Assembly: GCA_947494565.1 (NCBI GenBank)
Contig: CANLVG010000009.1
Span: 1-64,000 of the forward strand
Reading direction: 5' to 3'
Source: an uncultured Flavobacteriaceae bacterium
GTDB taxonomy: Bacteria; Bacteroidota; Bacteroidia; Flavobacteriales; Flavobacteriaceae
DNA: 64,000 nt
Both the position numbers and the translations under genes were made by a program. The first letter of the stretch is position 1. Every line of letters begins with the position of its first letter. The notes beneath the pieces are model-generated. The model saw only the letters and a list, made by a program, of their open reading frames with translations, had not been told where the DNA came from and ran no database searches. This document shows positions 35,596 to 45,106 of this stretch, piece by piece.

Positions 35596-36906
35596 ATGAA
35601 AACCCTAGATAGTATACCCACTGGAAAAATCGAGAGAGCTGGTAAACTGGTAAAGACCGGAGTTAAAATCGGGGGGAACTATATGAAGCATTTTGGCAAA
35701 AAGTTGGTCAATCCCGAACTTTCCCGTGAGGAGTTGGATGAGGACAATGCGACGGATATATACGATGGCCTAAAGACGTTAAAGGGCAGTGCACTGAAGG
35801 TGGCCCAAATGTTGAGTATGGAGAAAAACATGCTTCCTAAGGCCTATGTAGAGAAGTTCTCCCTTTCGCAATTTTCCGTACCACCCTTGTCCGGCCCATT
35901 GGTTCGTAAAACGTTCAAAAAGTATTTGGGACAATATCCTGATGAGGTCTTTGACTCCTTTGAAAAAGAATCGGTTAATGCGGCCAGCATCGGTCAAGTG
36001 CATCGTGCTTTCAAAGACGGTAAAGAATTGGCCGTGAAGATTCAATACCCTGGTGTTGCGGAAAGTATTAGTAGTGATTTGGCCTTGGTAAAACCTATTG
36101 CCCTAAAAATGTTCAATATCAAGGGTAAAGATTCAGATAAGTATTTTAAGGAAGTAGAGCACAAATTGATTGAGGAAACGGATTATCGCTTGGAAATCAA
36201 ACACAGCCGTGAAATTACGGAAACCTGTGCCCTCATTCCGAACTTAGAGTTTCCCAAGTACTATGAGGACTGGTCTAGCGAACGTATCTTGACAATGGAT
36301 TGGATGAACGGGACGCATTTGAGCGATTTTACCAAATTCGATTTTTCCGAAGAACATGGAGATCTGCTAGGTCAAACCCTATGGGATTTTTACATGTATC
36401 AAATTCATGTGCTTCGCAAGGTACATGCCGATCCACATCCAGGTAACTTTTTGGTGAGTGAAAGCGGTAATTTAATCGCTATTGATTTCGGCTGTATCAA
36501 AGAGGTACCAGATTCCTTTTATACGCCTTATTTTGAATTGGCAAAAAAGGAGGTATTCGAAGACGAAAATCGTTTTACCCAAAAACTGTACGATCTGGAA
36601 ATCTTGACACCCAACGACACTGCCGAGGAGCTCCAATTTTTCAAAGCGATGTTTCGGGAACTATTGGCCTTATTTACCGCGCCGCTGAACCAGAAAACAT
36701 TCGATTTCGGGTCGGACGGGTTTTGGGAGCAAATAGCGAATCTCAGTGAACGATTTGCCAAAGACACACAGCTGCGTAAAATGAATGCCAATAGGGGGTC
36801 AAAGCATTTCATCTATATGAACCGTACCTTTTTCGGATTGTATAATCTGCTTCATGATCTCAAGGCCAGGATTGTGGTAGACAACTACCTTAAGTATGTC
36901 GACTAG
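35596..36906 (+). CDS. ABC1/UbiB/AarF family atypical kinase
   Basis: A 436-residue member of the ABC1/ADCK family linked to quinone synthesis or lipid homeostasis. Seen: LKGSALKVAQMLSME, a variant of the Lys-Gln signature helix; ASIGQVHRA, in place of the usual Gly-rich loop (Ala-rich, a family trait); AVKIQYPGV with the VAIK-type Lys; HADPHPGNFLV catalytic loop; and AIDFGCIKEV, the DFG motif. Start: ATG at 35596; a TTG two codons earlier is less likely. Ten bases after the TetR gene, thus one operon. Quinone role here is inferred only. Confidence 0.9.
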   Translation: MKTLDSIPTGKIERAGKLVKTGVKIGGNYMKHFGKKLVNPELSREELDEDNATDIYDGLKTLKGSALKVAQMLSMEKNMLPKAYVEKFSLSQFSVPPLSGPLVRKTFKKYLGQYPDEVFDSFEKESVNAASIGQVHRAFKDGKELAVKIQYPGVAESISSDLALVKPIALKMFNIKGKDSDKYFKEVEHKLIEETDYRLEIKHSREITETCALIPNLEFPKYYEDWSSERILTMDWMNGTHLSDFTKFDFSEEHGDLLGQTLWDFYMYQIHVLRKVHADPHPGNFLVSESGNLIAIDFGCIKEVPDSFYTPYFELAKKEVFEDENRFTQKLYDLEILTPNDTAEELQFFKAMFRELLALFTAPLNQKTFDFGSDGFWEQIANLSERFAKDTQLRKMNANRGSKHFIYMNRTFFGLYNLLHDLKARIVVDNYLKYVD

Positions 36907-37216
36907 TCGTTTTGTCCATTTCAAGTCGAAAGCTCGCGGACAATGCCGCTGAAATAGATAATAGTATGGCCCATCTCCCTTAAAATTTAAGTGCTAGTGC
37001 GCAGAAATCACCTGATTTTATGCTTTGGGCAAAACACAAGGTATTGCTGCTTCAATCTTTCTCGACAGTTCGGGAGAATCTTGAAAAAGCTATTTTGTGA
37101 AAAAGTGTTACATTTTTAAAGATAAAACCGCTAGATTGCTATGAGAATCAAGGAAGTTTAAGGCAATCAAAACTTCCCTCGAAAGCTAATGAAAGACAAA
37201 CCAAATAGAATTAAAC
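36907..37216. other. Intergenic region of 310 bases before fabH
   Basis: No convincing coding frame. Contains the hairpin at 37152-37177; otherwise only tiny random frames (e.g. MKDKPNRIKHV at 37189). Confidence 0.5.
37152..37177. promoter_or_regulatory. Perfect 8-bp inverted repeat upstream of fabH
   Basis: GGAAGTTT (37152-37159), 10 bases, AAACTTCC (37170-37177), 39 bases before the fabH ATG. It may be an operator or a leader hairpin. Confidence 0.45.
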
Positions 37217-38227
37217 ATGTATAACTCCAAAATAACGGGACTAGGGCATTATGTTCCTGAAAAAGTGGTTACCAACGATGACCTTTCCAAACTGATGGAT
37301 ACCAGTGACGAATGGATTCAAGAACGGACGGGCATCCAAGAACGTAGACATGTAGAGAAAGAAGGCGGGGATACTACTACTTCAATGGGTGTTGAGGCGG
37401 CAAAGATTGCCATTGAACGTGCAGGCATCGACAAAGATGATATTGATTTCATCGTCTTCGCCACCTTAAGTCCAGATTATTACTTTCCCGGTCCTGGTGT
37501 GCTGGTGCAACGTGACTTGGGTATCAAAACCGTAGGCGCTTTGGATGTGCGAAATCAATGTTCAGGATTCGTTTATGCCCTCTCAGTGGCGGATCAGTAT
37601 ATCAAGAGCGGTATGTATAAAAATGTACTTGTTATCGGTTCTGAGGTACATTCAAAAGGGTTGGATATGACCACAAGGGGTAGAGGCGTTTCGGTTATAT
37701 TCGGAGATGGCGCTGGTGCTGCGATCTTAAGTAGGGAAGAAGATACCACGAAAGGTATTTTATCCACCCACTTGCACTCAGAAGGTCAGCATGCAGAAGA
37801 ACTGGCCCTATTGGCCCCTGGTATGGGGGGGCGATGGGTAAATGACATTGTCAGCGACAACGACCCGGACGATACTTCGTATATGCCCGTAATGAATGGA
37901 CAATTCGTATTTAAGAATGCAGTGGTACGATTTAGTGAGGTCATCTTGGAGGGACTGGGAGCAAATGACCTTCAAGCCTCCGATATCGATCTTTTGGTAC
38001 CCCATCAGGCGAATCTTAGAATCTCACAGTTCGTACAAAAGAAGTTTGGCTTAAGTAATGACCAAGTCTATAACAATATCATGAGGTATGGGAATACGAC
38101 AGCCGCATCGATTCCTATTGCTTTGACAGAGGCTTGGGAAGAAGGGAAGGTCAACAAGGGCGATTTGGTCGTTTTGGCAGCCTTCGGTAGCGGTTTCACT
38201 TGGGGCAGTGTCATTGTCCGCTGGTAG
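37217..38227 (+). CDS. 3-Oxoacyl-ACP synthase III (FabH family)
   Basis: Condenses acetyl- or branched acyl-CoA with malonyl-ACP to start fatty acid synthesis. The 336-residue thiolase-fold protein has the triad C115 (RNQCSGFVYAL), H263 (VPHQANLR) and N293 (YGNTTAASIP), plus GDGAGAAIL and the C-terminal AFGSGFTWGS. Not adjacent to plsX or rpmF, where the main fabH usually sits, so this may be a second, specialised homologue; hence no firm gene symbol. Its terminator follows directly. Confidence 0.93.
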   Translation: MYNSKITGLGHYVPEKVVTNDDLSKLMDTSDEWIQERTGIQERRHVEKEGGDTTTSMGVEAAKIAIERAGIDKDDIDFIVFATLSPDYYFPGPGVLVQRDLGIKTVGALDVRNQCSGFVYALSVADQYIKSGMYKNVLVIGSEVHSKGLDMTTRGRGVSVIFGDGAGAAILSREEDTTKGILSTHLHSEGQHAEELALLAPGMGGRWVNDIVSDNDPDDTSYMPVMNGQFVFKNAVVRFSEVILEGLGANDLQASDIDLLVPHQANLRISQFVQKKFGLSNDQVYNNIMRYGNTTAASIPIALTEAWEEGKVNKGDLVVLAAFGSGFTWGSVIVRW

Positions 38228-38236
38228 AAAAACACA

Positions 38237-38261
38237 AAACCCCGACCAAAGGCCGGGGTTT
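38237..38261 (+). terminator. Rho-independent terminator after the FabH gene
   Basis: AAACCCCG (38237-38244) and CGGGGTTT (38254-38261), a perfect 8-bp stem, with CC/GG able to pair inside the loop. The T run is short. Confidence 0.7.
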
Positions 38262-38425
38262 CTGTCGTCGATTCCGCTATACTAAACACTAACCATTAAC
38301 TATAAACATATAGCTTTATCAACGACCTTTTCGTTTATCGTTCGTCAATCTTTACTTGTTTTCTATAGACGGGGATGTACACTATTAGTTGCACCATTCC
38401 GTAAATTTTAACATCGTCTAAACAA

Positions 38426-38791
38426 ATGAAAAAGACACTTGTTTTTGGAGTTTCCCTTAAATTACATCGTTATAGTAATCTTGTCGTAAACCGGTTGTTG
38501 GACCATAACATAGATACTGAAGCTTTTGGTTTAAAAGCGGGCAAAATTAAAGGGACTAAAATCGAGACCAATTTAGACAATTTTCGGAATATAGATACCA
38601 TCACTTTATATATTGGGGCGGCACGTCAGCCTCAATATTACGGGGATATTCTTAAAATTAACCCTCGCAGGGTCATATTTAATCCAGGAACTGAAAACCC
38701 TGATTTTTATAAAATACTCAAAGACAATGGTATAGAAGTTCAAGAGGCATGTACACTTGTATTGTTGGCTACGGGGCAATATGAAAATTAA
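38426..38791 (+). CDS. CoA-binding domain protein
   Basis: A 121-residue single Rossmann-like domain of the CoA_binding_2 family. TLVFGVSLKLHRYSNLVVNRL is a variant of the N-terminal ASxxPxRxSN motif, followed by IDTITLYIGAARQP, VIFNPGTENPDF and EACTLVLLATGQY, all family marks. Small stand-alone proteins of this type bind CoA or NAD but have no assigned role. Isolated gene: 200 bases of featureless sequence follow before the convergent symporter. Confidence 0.88.
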   Translation: MKKTLVFGVSLKLHRYSNLVVNRLLDHNIDTEAFGLKAGKIKGTKIETNLDNFRNIDTITLYIGAARQPQYYGDILKINPRRVIFNPGTENPDFYKILKDNGIEVQEACTLVLLATGQYEN

Positions 38792-38991
38792 GACCTGTTG
38801 CGGTTGTAGATTACTTGCAAAACTTTAACATATTCTTCCAATTTTAATCGGTTTTTTTAACCTTTTATCGAGCCAAATCATAGGCTACTCTGTACTACTT
38901 TTAAGGACCAAAAGACCTATCTTCAACACCATTTTCACGCCGATGGCTCTCATCGGAAAAATGAATTTTACTTGAAATGTTCTCTTTCGGG

Positions 38992-40473
38992 TCAAGCTTT
39001 CTTTTCGCCACTTTTTTTGGTGTCCCTTATCAACCAAAGACCAATGAATGTCAACAGGCCGTTCAGGGGTAAAAGCTCATATCCGAATGCATAGCCTCCC
39101 AAACTTTCCGAAGGAATTTTGGCAAGGGCTAGAATGATTCCTACTGCTACTAGGGCTACGATCCATACATAGTTGTCCTTTACCGCGTGTTTGGTGAAAA
39201 TACCAAAGGCAAAGAGTCCCAATAAAGGTCCATACGTATATCCCGCTACTTGAAGAAGGCCATCAATGACGTTGGTATCCAACACGTGTTTGAATAGGAT
39301 AACGACCAAAATCAATAAGACACTCATCCCCACATGTGTGATTTTTCGAATCTTTTTTTGTTCATGTTCGGTCTTCTTTTCTATCCCGAGAAAATCAACA
39401 CAGAAAGATGTGGTCAATGAGGTCAAAGCACTATCCGCACTGCTATAGGCGGCAGCGATGAGCCCTAGCATAAAGGTAACTGCAACCGTGATGCCCAAAC
39501 CGCTGTTGAGGGCAATTTCCGGAAACAAAAGATCCGACTTGGGTTTACCATCCATCAGGGGCATGGCAATGGCATACCTTTCGGCGTAGATGTAGAGGAG
39601 TGCCCCTAAAAGCATAAAAACAAAGGTGGTCACTACAAGAACAATACTGAAACTGACCATATTCTTTTGGGCATCTTTGAGATTTCGGCACGTCAGGTTT
39701 TTCTGCATCATATCTTGATCAAGGCCGGTCATACAGATAGTGACGAACATACCCCCGAGAAATGATTTCAGTAGGTGTTGTTTTTCAAAAAAATCATCGA
39801 TAAAAATAACTTGATTGTATTGCTTAAATTCTTCGGAGACTAGAAATTCAGTAAAGCTCCAATCGAGTTTTTCTAGAATAAAATAAATAGATAAGCCAAC
39901 CGATACCAGCATAAATAGGGTTTGTAGAGTGTCGGTCCAAACAATGGTTTTGATACCGCCGCGAAAGGTGTAAATCCAAATTAAGACTATCGACAACACT
40001 ACAGTGAGTTCATAAGGTACGTTCCAGGCATCGAAAACAAATTGCTGCAATACGATGGCTACCAAAAAGAGACGAAATGCAGCCCCGAGAACCCGTGAGA
40101 TAAAGAAAGAGATTGCACCTACCTTATAACTGGTGAAGCCAAAACGCTCATCTAAATACTCGTAAATGGAGGTTACATTCTGTCTGTAATAGACGGGCAG
40201 TAAGACAAAGGCCGTTACCATATAGCCCAAAAAATAACCAAGAACAACTTGAAGGTAACTGAATTCGGATGCTTTCACCCAACCCGGTACGGAGATGAAA
40301 GTAACTCCTGAAAGCGAAGCACCTACCATACCAAATGCGACCAGGTACCAAGGAGACGATTTTCCGGCTTTGAAGAAATCGACATTCGAGTCATTCTTGC
40401 CGGTGAAGTATGAGATGAGTAGGAGTATCAAAAAATAACCACCGATGAGCAATAAAATATGGGTTGGAGTCAT
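38992..40473 (-). CDS. Sodium/solute symporter (SSS family)
   Basis: A 493-residue transporter with 13 membrane helices. [55 protein letters not shown] and [17 protein letters not shown] mark the SSS family; the last is the conserved helix 8-9 sodium-site region. Start: the frame reaches an ATG at 40539, but that codon sits at the recR promoter; ATG at 40473 gives the usual short N-terminus before helix 1. Different branch from the symporter at 28029, substrate unknown. Divergent from recR. Confidence 0.9.
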   Translation of the reverse strand: MTPTHILLLIGGYFLILLLISYFTGKNDSNVDFFKAGKSSPWYLVAFGMVGASLSGVTFISVPGWVKASEFSYLQVVLGYFLGYMVTAFVLLPVYYRQNVTSIYEYLDERFGFTSYKVGAISFFISRVLGAAFRLFLVAIVLQQFVFDAWNVPYELTVVLSIVLIWIYTFRGGIKTIVWTDTLQTLFMLVSVGLSIYFILEKLDWSFTEFLVSEEFKQYNQVIFIDDFFEKQHLLKSFLGGMFVTICMTGLDQDMMQKNLTCRNLKDAQKNMVSFSIVLVVTTFVFMLLGALLYIYAERYAIAMPLMDGKPKSDLLFPEIALNSGLGITVAVTFMLGLIAAAYSSADSALTSLTTSFCVDFLGIEKKTEHEQKKIRKITHVGMSVLLILVVILFKHVLDTNVIDGLLQVAGYTYGPLLGLFAFGIFTKHAVKDNYVWIVALVAVGIILALAKIPSESLGGYAFGYELLPLNGLLTFIGLWLIRDTKKSGEKKA

Positions 40474-40548
40474 AGAAATGTTTTGCCTCGGCAAATTACG
40501 AAAAGTTAAAAACATGCTTTCCATGGGGAGTTCGTCCATCTAAAATCG

Positions 40549-40556
40549 TAATTTTG
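40549..40556 (+). promoter_or_regulatory. Promoter -7 element (TAATTTTG) of recR
   Basis: Exact TAnnTTTG match 16 bases before the recR ATG; no clear -33. Confidence 0.5.
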
Positions 40557-40572
40557 CCAGATAGTATACGCC

Positions 40573-41202
40573 ATGGATTTTTCTTCGAAATTATTAGAGA
40601 ACGCGGTCTATGAGATGTCTCAATTGCCTGGTATAGGCAAACGCACGGCTCTTAGGCTGGTTTTGCATTTGTTGAAACAGCCTGGTGAACAAACGGAGCG
40701 TTTGTCGAAGGCCTTGGAGGCGCTTAGAGGTCAGGTGAAATTCTGTAGCAATTGTCATAATATTTCGGATATTGAGCTTTGTGAAATTTGTTCGAACCCG
40801 AAACGTGATAAAAGTCTAGTGTGTGTCGTAGAGGATATTAGAGATGTGATGGCCATTGAAAATACGGGTCAGTTCAGGGGGCTGTACCACGTCTTAGGGG
40901 GAAAGATATCACCAATGGAAGGGGTCGGTCCACAAGACCTGAAAATCGCTTCTTTGATCAACAAGGCCAAGCAAGAAAAAATAAAGGAGCTCATTTTCGC
41001 GTTAAGTTCTACAATGGAGGGTGATACCACCAATTTTTATATTTACAAGCAGATAGAGGGGTTGGATATTCGCACATCCACTATCGCCAGGGGAATCGCC
41101 GTGGGCGATGAATTGGAGTATGCCGATGAGGTGACCTTAGGGCGTAGTATTTTGAATAGGATTCCTTTCGAAGGTTCGTTGAAGGCGAATTCACGACAGT
41201 GA
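40573..41202 (+). CDS. recR: Recombination protein RecR
   Basis: Works with RecF and RecO to load RecA at gaps. The 209-residue protein has the N-terminal helix-hairpin-helix ([19 protein letters not shown]), a four-Cys zinc finger ([16 protein letters not shown] at about 57-72) and a Toprim domain ([15 protein letters not shown], then LALSS-type EGDTTNFYI). Length fits the family. Own promoter; the E2 gene follows after 84 bases. Confidence 0.95.
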   Translation: MDFSSKLLENAVYEMSQLPGIGKRTALRLVLHLLKQPGEQTERLSKALEALRGQVKFCSNCHNISDIELCEICSNPKRDKSLVCVVEDIRDVMAIENTGQFRGLYHVLGGKISPMEGVGPQDLKIASLINKAKQEKIKELIFALSSTMEGDTTNFYIYKQIEGLDIRTSTIARGIAVGDELEYADEVTLGRSILNRIPFEGSLKANSRQ

Positions 41203-41241
41203 AATACTAAATAAAATTTAAAAAAAGCTTGTTTATTTTAT

Positions 41242-41249
41242 TATTTTTG
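41242..41249 (+). promoter_or_regulatory. Promoter -7 element (TATTTTTG) of the E2 gene
   Basis: Exact TAnnTTTG match 37 bases before the ATG at 41287; lies downstream of the recR stop, so the E2 gene has its own promoter. Confidence 0.5.
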
Positions 41250-41286
41250 CAAAAAATGAGTGCCAAAGGGCCATTTAAATAATAAT

Positions 41287-42657
41287 ATGTCAAAATTCGA
41301 ATTGAAATTGCCAAGAATGGGCGAAAGCGTTGCCGAAGCCACTTTGACAACGTGGTTAAAGGAAGTAGGTGATACTATTGAGATGGATGACCCTGTTTTT
41401 GAAATCGCTACTGACAAAGTAGATTCAGAAGTTCCGAGTGAGGTAGAGGGAATTTTGAAAGAAAAACTTTTTGACATCGATGACATTATCAAAGTAGGTG
41501 AAACGGTGGCTATCATAGAAATTGAAGGAGGGGTAAATGGCGCCGAAACGGTAAACAAAAGCACTGAGGTTTCTAAGGAAACCGTGGCGGCCGTGGCGGA
41601 AACGATTTCCATTGCCAAAGAAGCCTCAAGTTCCCCTTTACAAGACTATAGCGATACCGAACGATTTTATTCTCCTTTGGTCAAAAATATCGCTAAGGAA
41701 GAAGGTATTTCCATTGCTATTTTAGATACCATTGAAGGTACCGGCAAAGGAGGTCGGGTCACCAAAAATGATATTTTGGCGTTTATAAAGAACGGCAAAG
41801 TATCCGGTTCCGTTGTAACACCTGAAACGAAAAGGACGGTTGTGGAACCGGTATCTATAGCAGATGAGAACAAAGCGGTGGATACGCCTATTGTTGCGAA
41901 TGCAAAGAAGCCAACAAACGATCAGGTTTCCACCATGTCACCTTCGGGTTCTGATGAGGTCATTGAAATGTCCCGTATGGGCAAGTTGATCGCGAAACAT
42001 ATGGTTGACAGCGTATCGACTTCGGCCCATGTACAGAGCTTTATTGAGGTAGATGTAACCAATGTGGTCAACTGGCGCATGAAAATGAAGGATACCTTTG
42101 AAAAAATGGAAGGGGAGAAATTGACGTTCACCCCCATTTTTATGGAGGCTGTTGCCAAAGCCTTGAAGAAGTATCCCATGATGAACATTTCGGTCGACGG
42201 AGATAAGGTCATCAAGAAAAAGAACATCAATATCGGTATGGCGGCCGCCTTACCAGATGGTAATTTAATCGTTCCGGTAATCAAGAATGCCGATCGATTA
42301 AACCTGGTAGGAATGGCCAAAGTCGTCAATGATTTGGCCCGTCGTTCACGTGAGAATGGCCTCAAGCCCGATGAGATTCAAGAGGGCACCTACACGGTAA
42401 CCAATGTGGGTACATTTGGCAGTGTGTTCGGTACGCCGATTATTAACCAACCCCAAGTAGGTATCTTGGCTTTGGGTGCTATTCGCAAAATGCCAGCGGT
42501 AATCGAAACACCGGAAGGCGATTTTATCGGTATTCGCAGTAAGATGTATATTTCCCATAGCTATGACCATCGTGTGGTCAATGGGGCTTTAGGAAGCATG
42601 TTCGCGAAGGCTATAGCGGACTACTTAGAAGCTTGGGATATCAATAGGGAACTGTAG
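41287..42657 (+). CDS. 2-Oxoacid dehydrogenase E2 (dihydrolipoamide acyltransferase)
   Basis: A 456-residue E2 component. Lipoyl domain at 1-78 with EIATDKVDSEVPSEVEG (lipoylated Lys); E3/E1-binding domain at about 120-155 (YSPLVKNIAKEEGI, GTGKGGRVTKNDI); linker; catalytic domain from about 215 to the end (SRMGKLIAKHMVDSV, TVTNVGTFGSVFGTPI). The active-site motif reads DHRVVNG, with Asn where HxxxDG has Asp (codon AAT at 42580-42582). Resembles branched-chain/pyruvate-type E2 of Bacteroidota; E1 and E3 are not adjacent. Start: ATG at 41287 after the promoter; a GTG at 41260 is less likely. Confidence 0.92.
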   Translation: MSKFELKLPRMGESVAEATLTTWLKEVGDTIEMDDPVFEIATDKVDSEVPSEVEGILKEKLFDIDDIIKVGETVAIIEIEGGVNGAETVNKSTEVSKETVAAVAETISIAKEASSSPLQDYSDTERFYSPLVKNIAKEEGISIAILDTIEGTGKGGRVTKNDILAFIKNGKVSGSVVTPETKRTVVEPVSIADENKAVDTPIVANAKKPTNDQVSTMSPSGSDEVIEMSRMGKLIAKHMVDSVSTSAHVQSFIEVDVTNVVNWRMKMKDTFEKMEGEKLTFTPIFMEAVAKALKKYPMMNISVDGDKVIKKKNINIGMAAALPDGNLIVPVIKNADRLNLVGMAKVVNDLARRSRENGLKPDEIQEGTYTVTNVGTFGSVFGTPIINQPQVGILALGAIRKMPAVIETPEGDFIGIRSKMYISHSYDHRVVNGALGSMFAKAIADYLEAWDINREL

Positions 42658-42750
42658 CCATTTTAATGGGGTATTCGAGTATTTTCAGTGGTTGGCGAAA
42701 ACGATTTCGTAATTCGTAACGGAAGCTTGAAATTTTTGTTGATATTGCTA

Positions 42751-42782
42751 TTGACAATCCCTCTGGCCTTTCCTTAAATTTG
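42751..42782 (+). promoter_or_regulatory. Bacteroidota promoter (TTG-N21-TAAATTTG)
   Basis: TTG at 42751-42753, 21-base spacer, TAAATTTG at 42775-42782, 19 bases before the ATG at 42802. Confidence 0.7.
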
Positions 42783-42801
42783 AGGTCGTTTGATTGATTT
42801 T

Positions 42802-44061
42802 ATGTTGCGACCCAAGAAAAGATTCCCGATGCTATTCGGGAATACCTTTGTTTACCTCCTTTTAGTGATTTCCACCTTTTGTTTTTCCCAAGAAAAGCCA
42901 AAAGCCCGATTGAAACTTTTTGTTGACTGTAGCTGTGAAAAAAGTTATATCCGACAAGAAATCAAATTCGTGAACCACGTTCGCGACCAAGCTCAAGCCA
43001 ACATCCAATTATTCATTTATGACATTGCAAATGGCAGTGGCGGACGCACCTATAAGTTAGACTTTACCGGCTTGGACGATTATGCCGATATCATCACGAA
43101 CCACGACTATGAGACCAATGCGAATATGACGGCTGATGAAATCCGCATCGGACTTGTGAAGTCGATTAAGAAAGGACTGTTGAAGTATTTGATCCTATCT
43201 GAACTGGTAGATAGTATAGACTATGAGATATCGAATGCGGGCTTGGCCAAACAACAGGATATCGATTTTGCCGACCCATGGAATAACTGGATTTTCGAGG
43301 TCTATGGCGAAGCTGAGCTCAACAAAGAATCGAGTCGTAAGGAGTTTGAATATGAACTAGGTTTTGAAAGTGATCGCGTTACGGAAAAATGGCGTATCCG
43401 AACTGACCTACAAATGAATCAAGCGAATAGTGAGTTCATTAGAGAGGATGAAACGTTTACTAGTGAACGCTTTCGGTATTTTGCTGCCGGTAGTATTGTT
43501 AGAAGCCTCAGTGATCATTGGTCTACGGGTGTTTTTGCAGGTCTGCGACATGATACGTTTACCAATTTGGATTTTAGATATTATTTCAATCCCGCTATTG
43601 AGTATAATATATTTCCATACAAAGAGGTGCTTCGGCGAGAGGTAGTATTCGCCTATCGTGTTGGTTTTTTCCATAGCGATTACATAGAACCCACGATTTT
43701 CAATAAGATGCGAGAGGGTATTTTCAACCATTCCTTGGATGTTCAGGTCCGCTATCGACAACCCTGGGGAAATGTCTATACCCGACTGCGGGCTTCCACC
43801 TTTTTAGATGATTTTGAGAAAAACCGGTTGCAACTTTTCGGTCGTTTTTCGGTACGTCTTATCAAAGGGCTCTCCGTACGTTTTTCCGGAAATTTCGAAA
43901 TCATCCGCGATCAGATCAATCTTCCCGCCGGCGATGCTTCCATCGAAGATGTGCTATTACAGCAAAAACAAATTGCGACGGATTTCGAACTCGGATTCAG
44001 TGTGGGGCTAAGCTATACTTTTGGTTCGGCCTTCAATAACATCATTAATACCCGGTTATAG
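42802..44061 (+). CDS. Outer-membrane beta-barrel protein of unknown function
   Basis: A 419-residue exported protein: signal peptide ending in TFCFSQ. The N-terminal 140 residues form a soluble domain (KLFVDCSCEKSYIRQEIKFV, IQLFIYDIANGSGGRTYKL) and the rest, from WIFEVYGEAELNKES onward, has alternating strands with aromatic belts ending SVGLSYTFGSAFNNIINTRL, as in an outer-membrane barrel of about 12-14 strands. Start: ATG at 42802; a TTG at 42790 is possible. Strong promoter upstream. Family not recognised beyond a Bacteroidota hypothetical. Confidence 0.82.
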   Translation: MLRPKKRFPMLFGNTFVYLLLVISTFCFSQEKPKARLKLFVDCSCEKSYIRQEIKFVNHVRDQAQANIQLFIYDIANGSGGRTYKLDFTGLDDYADIITNHDYETNANMTADEIRIGLVKSIKKGLLKYLILSELVDSIDYEISNAGLAKQQDIDFADPWNNWIFEVYGEAELNKESSRKEFEYELGFESDRVTEKWRIRTDLQMNQANSEFIREDETFTSERFRYFAAGSIVRSLSDHWSTGVFAGLRHDTFTNLDFRYYFNPAIEYNIFPYKEVLRREVVFAYRVGFFHSDYIEPTIFNKMREGIFNHSLDVQVRYRQPWGNVYTRLRASTFLDDFEKNRLQLFGRFSVRLIKGLSVRFSGNFEIIRDQINLPAGDASIEDVLLQQKQIATDFELGFSVGLSYTFGSAFNNIINTRL

Positions 44062-44172
44062 CCCGGATGCGTGAACGAATGGCAAAGTCCTACTTCGGTA
44101 TATGGTGATTTGGTTTGATCGATTCTGGTCCTAGACATCGAATCAAAAGTCAAAACAAGGATGATACATTGC

Positions 44173-45018
44173 TTATTGGTCGATTTCGGTCGAATCAACG
44201 ACTTTTTGTGAAAGTAGTACATCAATGCGCTCTTTCAGTCTACTTGCATCTAAGTTCAAGGGATCGAGTTCATTGGCTTTATCGGCGTTGGTTTTCGCTA
44301 GTTCCAGATTTCCCATTTGTAGATAGATATAGGCATAGACCGCATACGGTTTCGGTTGTTCCGGGTCGTTAACGACCTGCTCGAGTTCTTTGGCCTTCTC
44401 AAGAGCGCCATCAAATTGATCAAGTTCTGCCTGCATGGTAGCCGCAACACCGATCAAAAAAGGGTTTTTCTGTTGTTCCGGGAGCGATAGCGCGTTTAAG
44501 GAATCTAGCGCCTTTCTCGGTCCATAGCGCGAATGGAGAAATTCAACATATTCGGCCTTTAGATAGGTTTCTTTGGGGTATTTATGAACCACCGAACCCA
44601 GATTTTTTTCAGCGGTCTGCATGGCCTCATTAAGTACCTTTCCTGCCTGCGGCGCCCCTTGATCCCTCAGATTCGTATAGCGCACCAAAGCCCTATATAC
44701 CTCCAATATCAAGCGTTCATCACCCTCCACTTCATTCTTTCTTTCGAATAGTTCCCTTTCGAAAGCTATGCGTTCTTCGAGATTTAACGTCAGTCGTGCC
44801 AAAACACTTTTGCCCACAAGGAAGTTTGGGTCTAGGTTGACCGCCTTTCTGTAAGAGTCCTCTGCAGCACCATAACGGCCTTCATCCATAATTTGGACCC
44901 AACCCTTATTGAATTCCTTTAAAGCTTCGGGAGATGTGGAATATGGGAATTCAGAACTGCGGGAGGAACATCCGGATAGCAAGATAATCGATATAGTAAA
45001 GATAAAAGCTGACTTCAT
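44173..45018 (-). CDS. TPR-repeat lipoprotein
   Basis: A 281-residue lipoprotein with lipobox LLSGCSS (Cys17). Tetratricopeptide-like repeats occupy the rest: FNKGWVQIMDEGRYGAAEDS, YRKAVNLDPNFLVGKSVLAR, and a clear pair near the C-terminus (YAVYAYIYLQMGNLELAKTN, ADKANELDPLNLDASRLKER). Likely a periplasm-facing scaffold; partners unknown. Convergent with the barrel-protein gene, divergent from the exonuclease gene, with its own -7 box. Confidence 0.87.
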   Translation of the reverse strand: MKSAFIFTISIILLSGCSSRSSEFPYSTSPEALKEFNKGWVQIMDEGRYGAAEDSYRKAVNLDPNFLVGKSVLARLTLNLEERIAFERELFERKNEVEGDERLILEVYRALVRYTNLRDQGAPQAGKVLNEAMQTAEKNLGSVVHKYPKETYLKAEYVEFLHSRYGPRKALDSLNALSLPEQQKNPFLIGVAATMQAELDQFDGALEKAKELEQVVNDPEQPKPYAVYAYIYLQMGNLELAKTNADKANELDPLNLDASRLKERIDVLLSQKVVDSTEIDQ

Positions 45019-45047
45019 AAGTACGGTACAAATTTTGGTAATAAAGG

Positions 45048-45055
45048 CAAACTTA
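45048..45055 (-). promoter_or_regulatory. Promoter -7 element (TAAGTTTG) of the TPR lipoprotein gene
   Basis: Minus-strand exact TAnnTTTG match 29 bases before the lipoprotein ATG, back to back with the exonuclease promoter at 45081-45088. Confidence 0.5.
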
Positions 45056-45080
45056 AAAACAATTAAACAATCCTTCTAAT

Positions 45081-45088
45081 TATCTTTG
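45081..45088 (+). promoter_or_regulatory. Promoter -7 element (TATCTTTG) of the exonuclease gene
   Basis: Exact TAnnTTTG match 18 bases before the ATG at 45107. Its last three bases form a TTG that could be mistaken for a start codon. Confidence 0.6.
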
Positions 45089-45106
45089 CACAAACAACTG
45101 CACAGG

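Noticed and set aside
38792-38991. 200-base convergent spacer checked for a small gene or terminator
   Set aside because: No frame, no stem with a T tract and no promoter match stood out.
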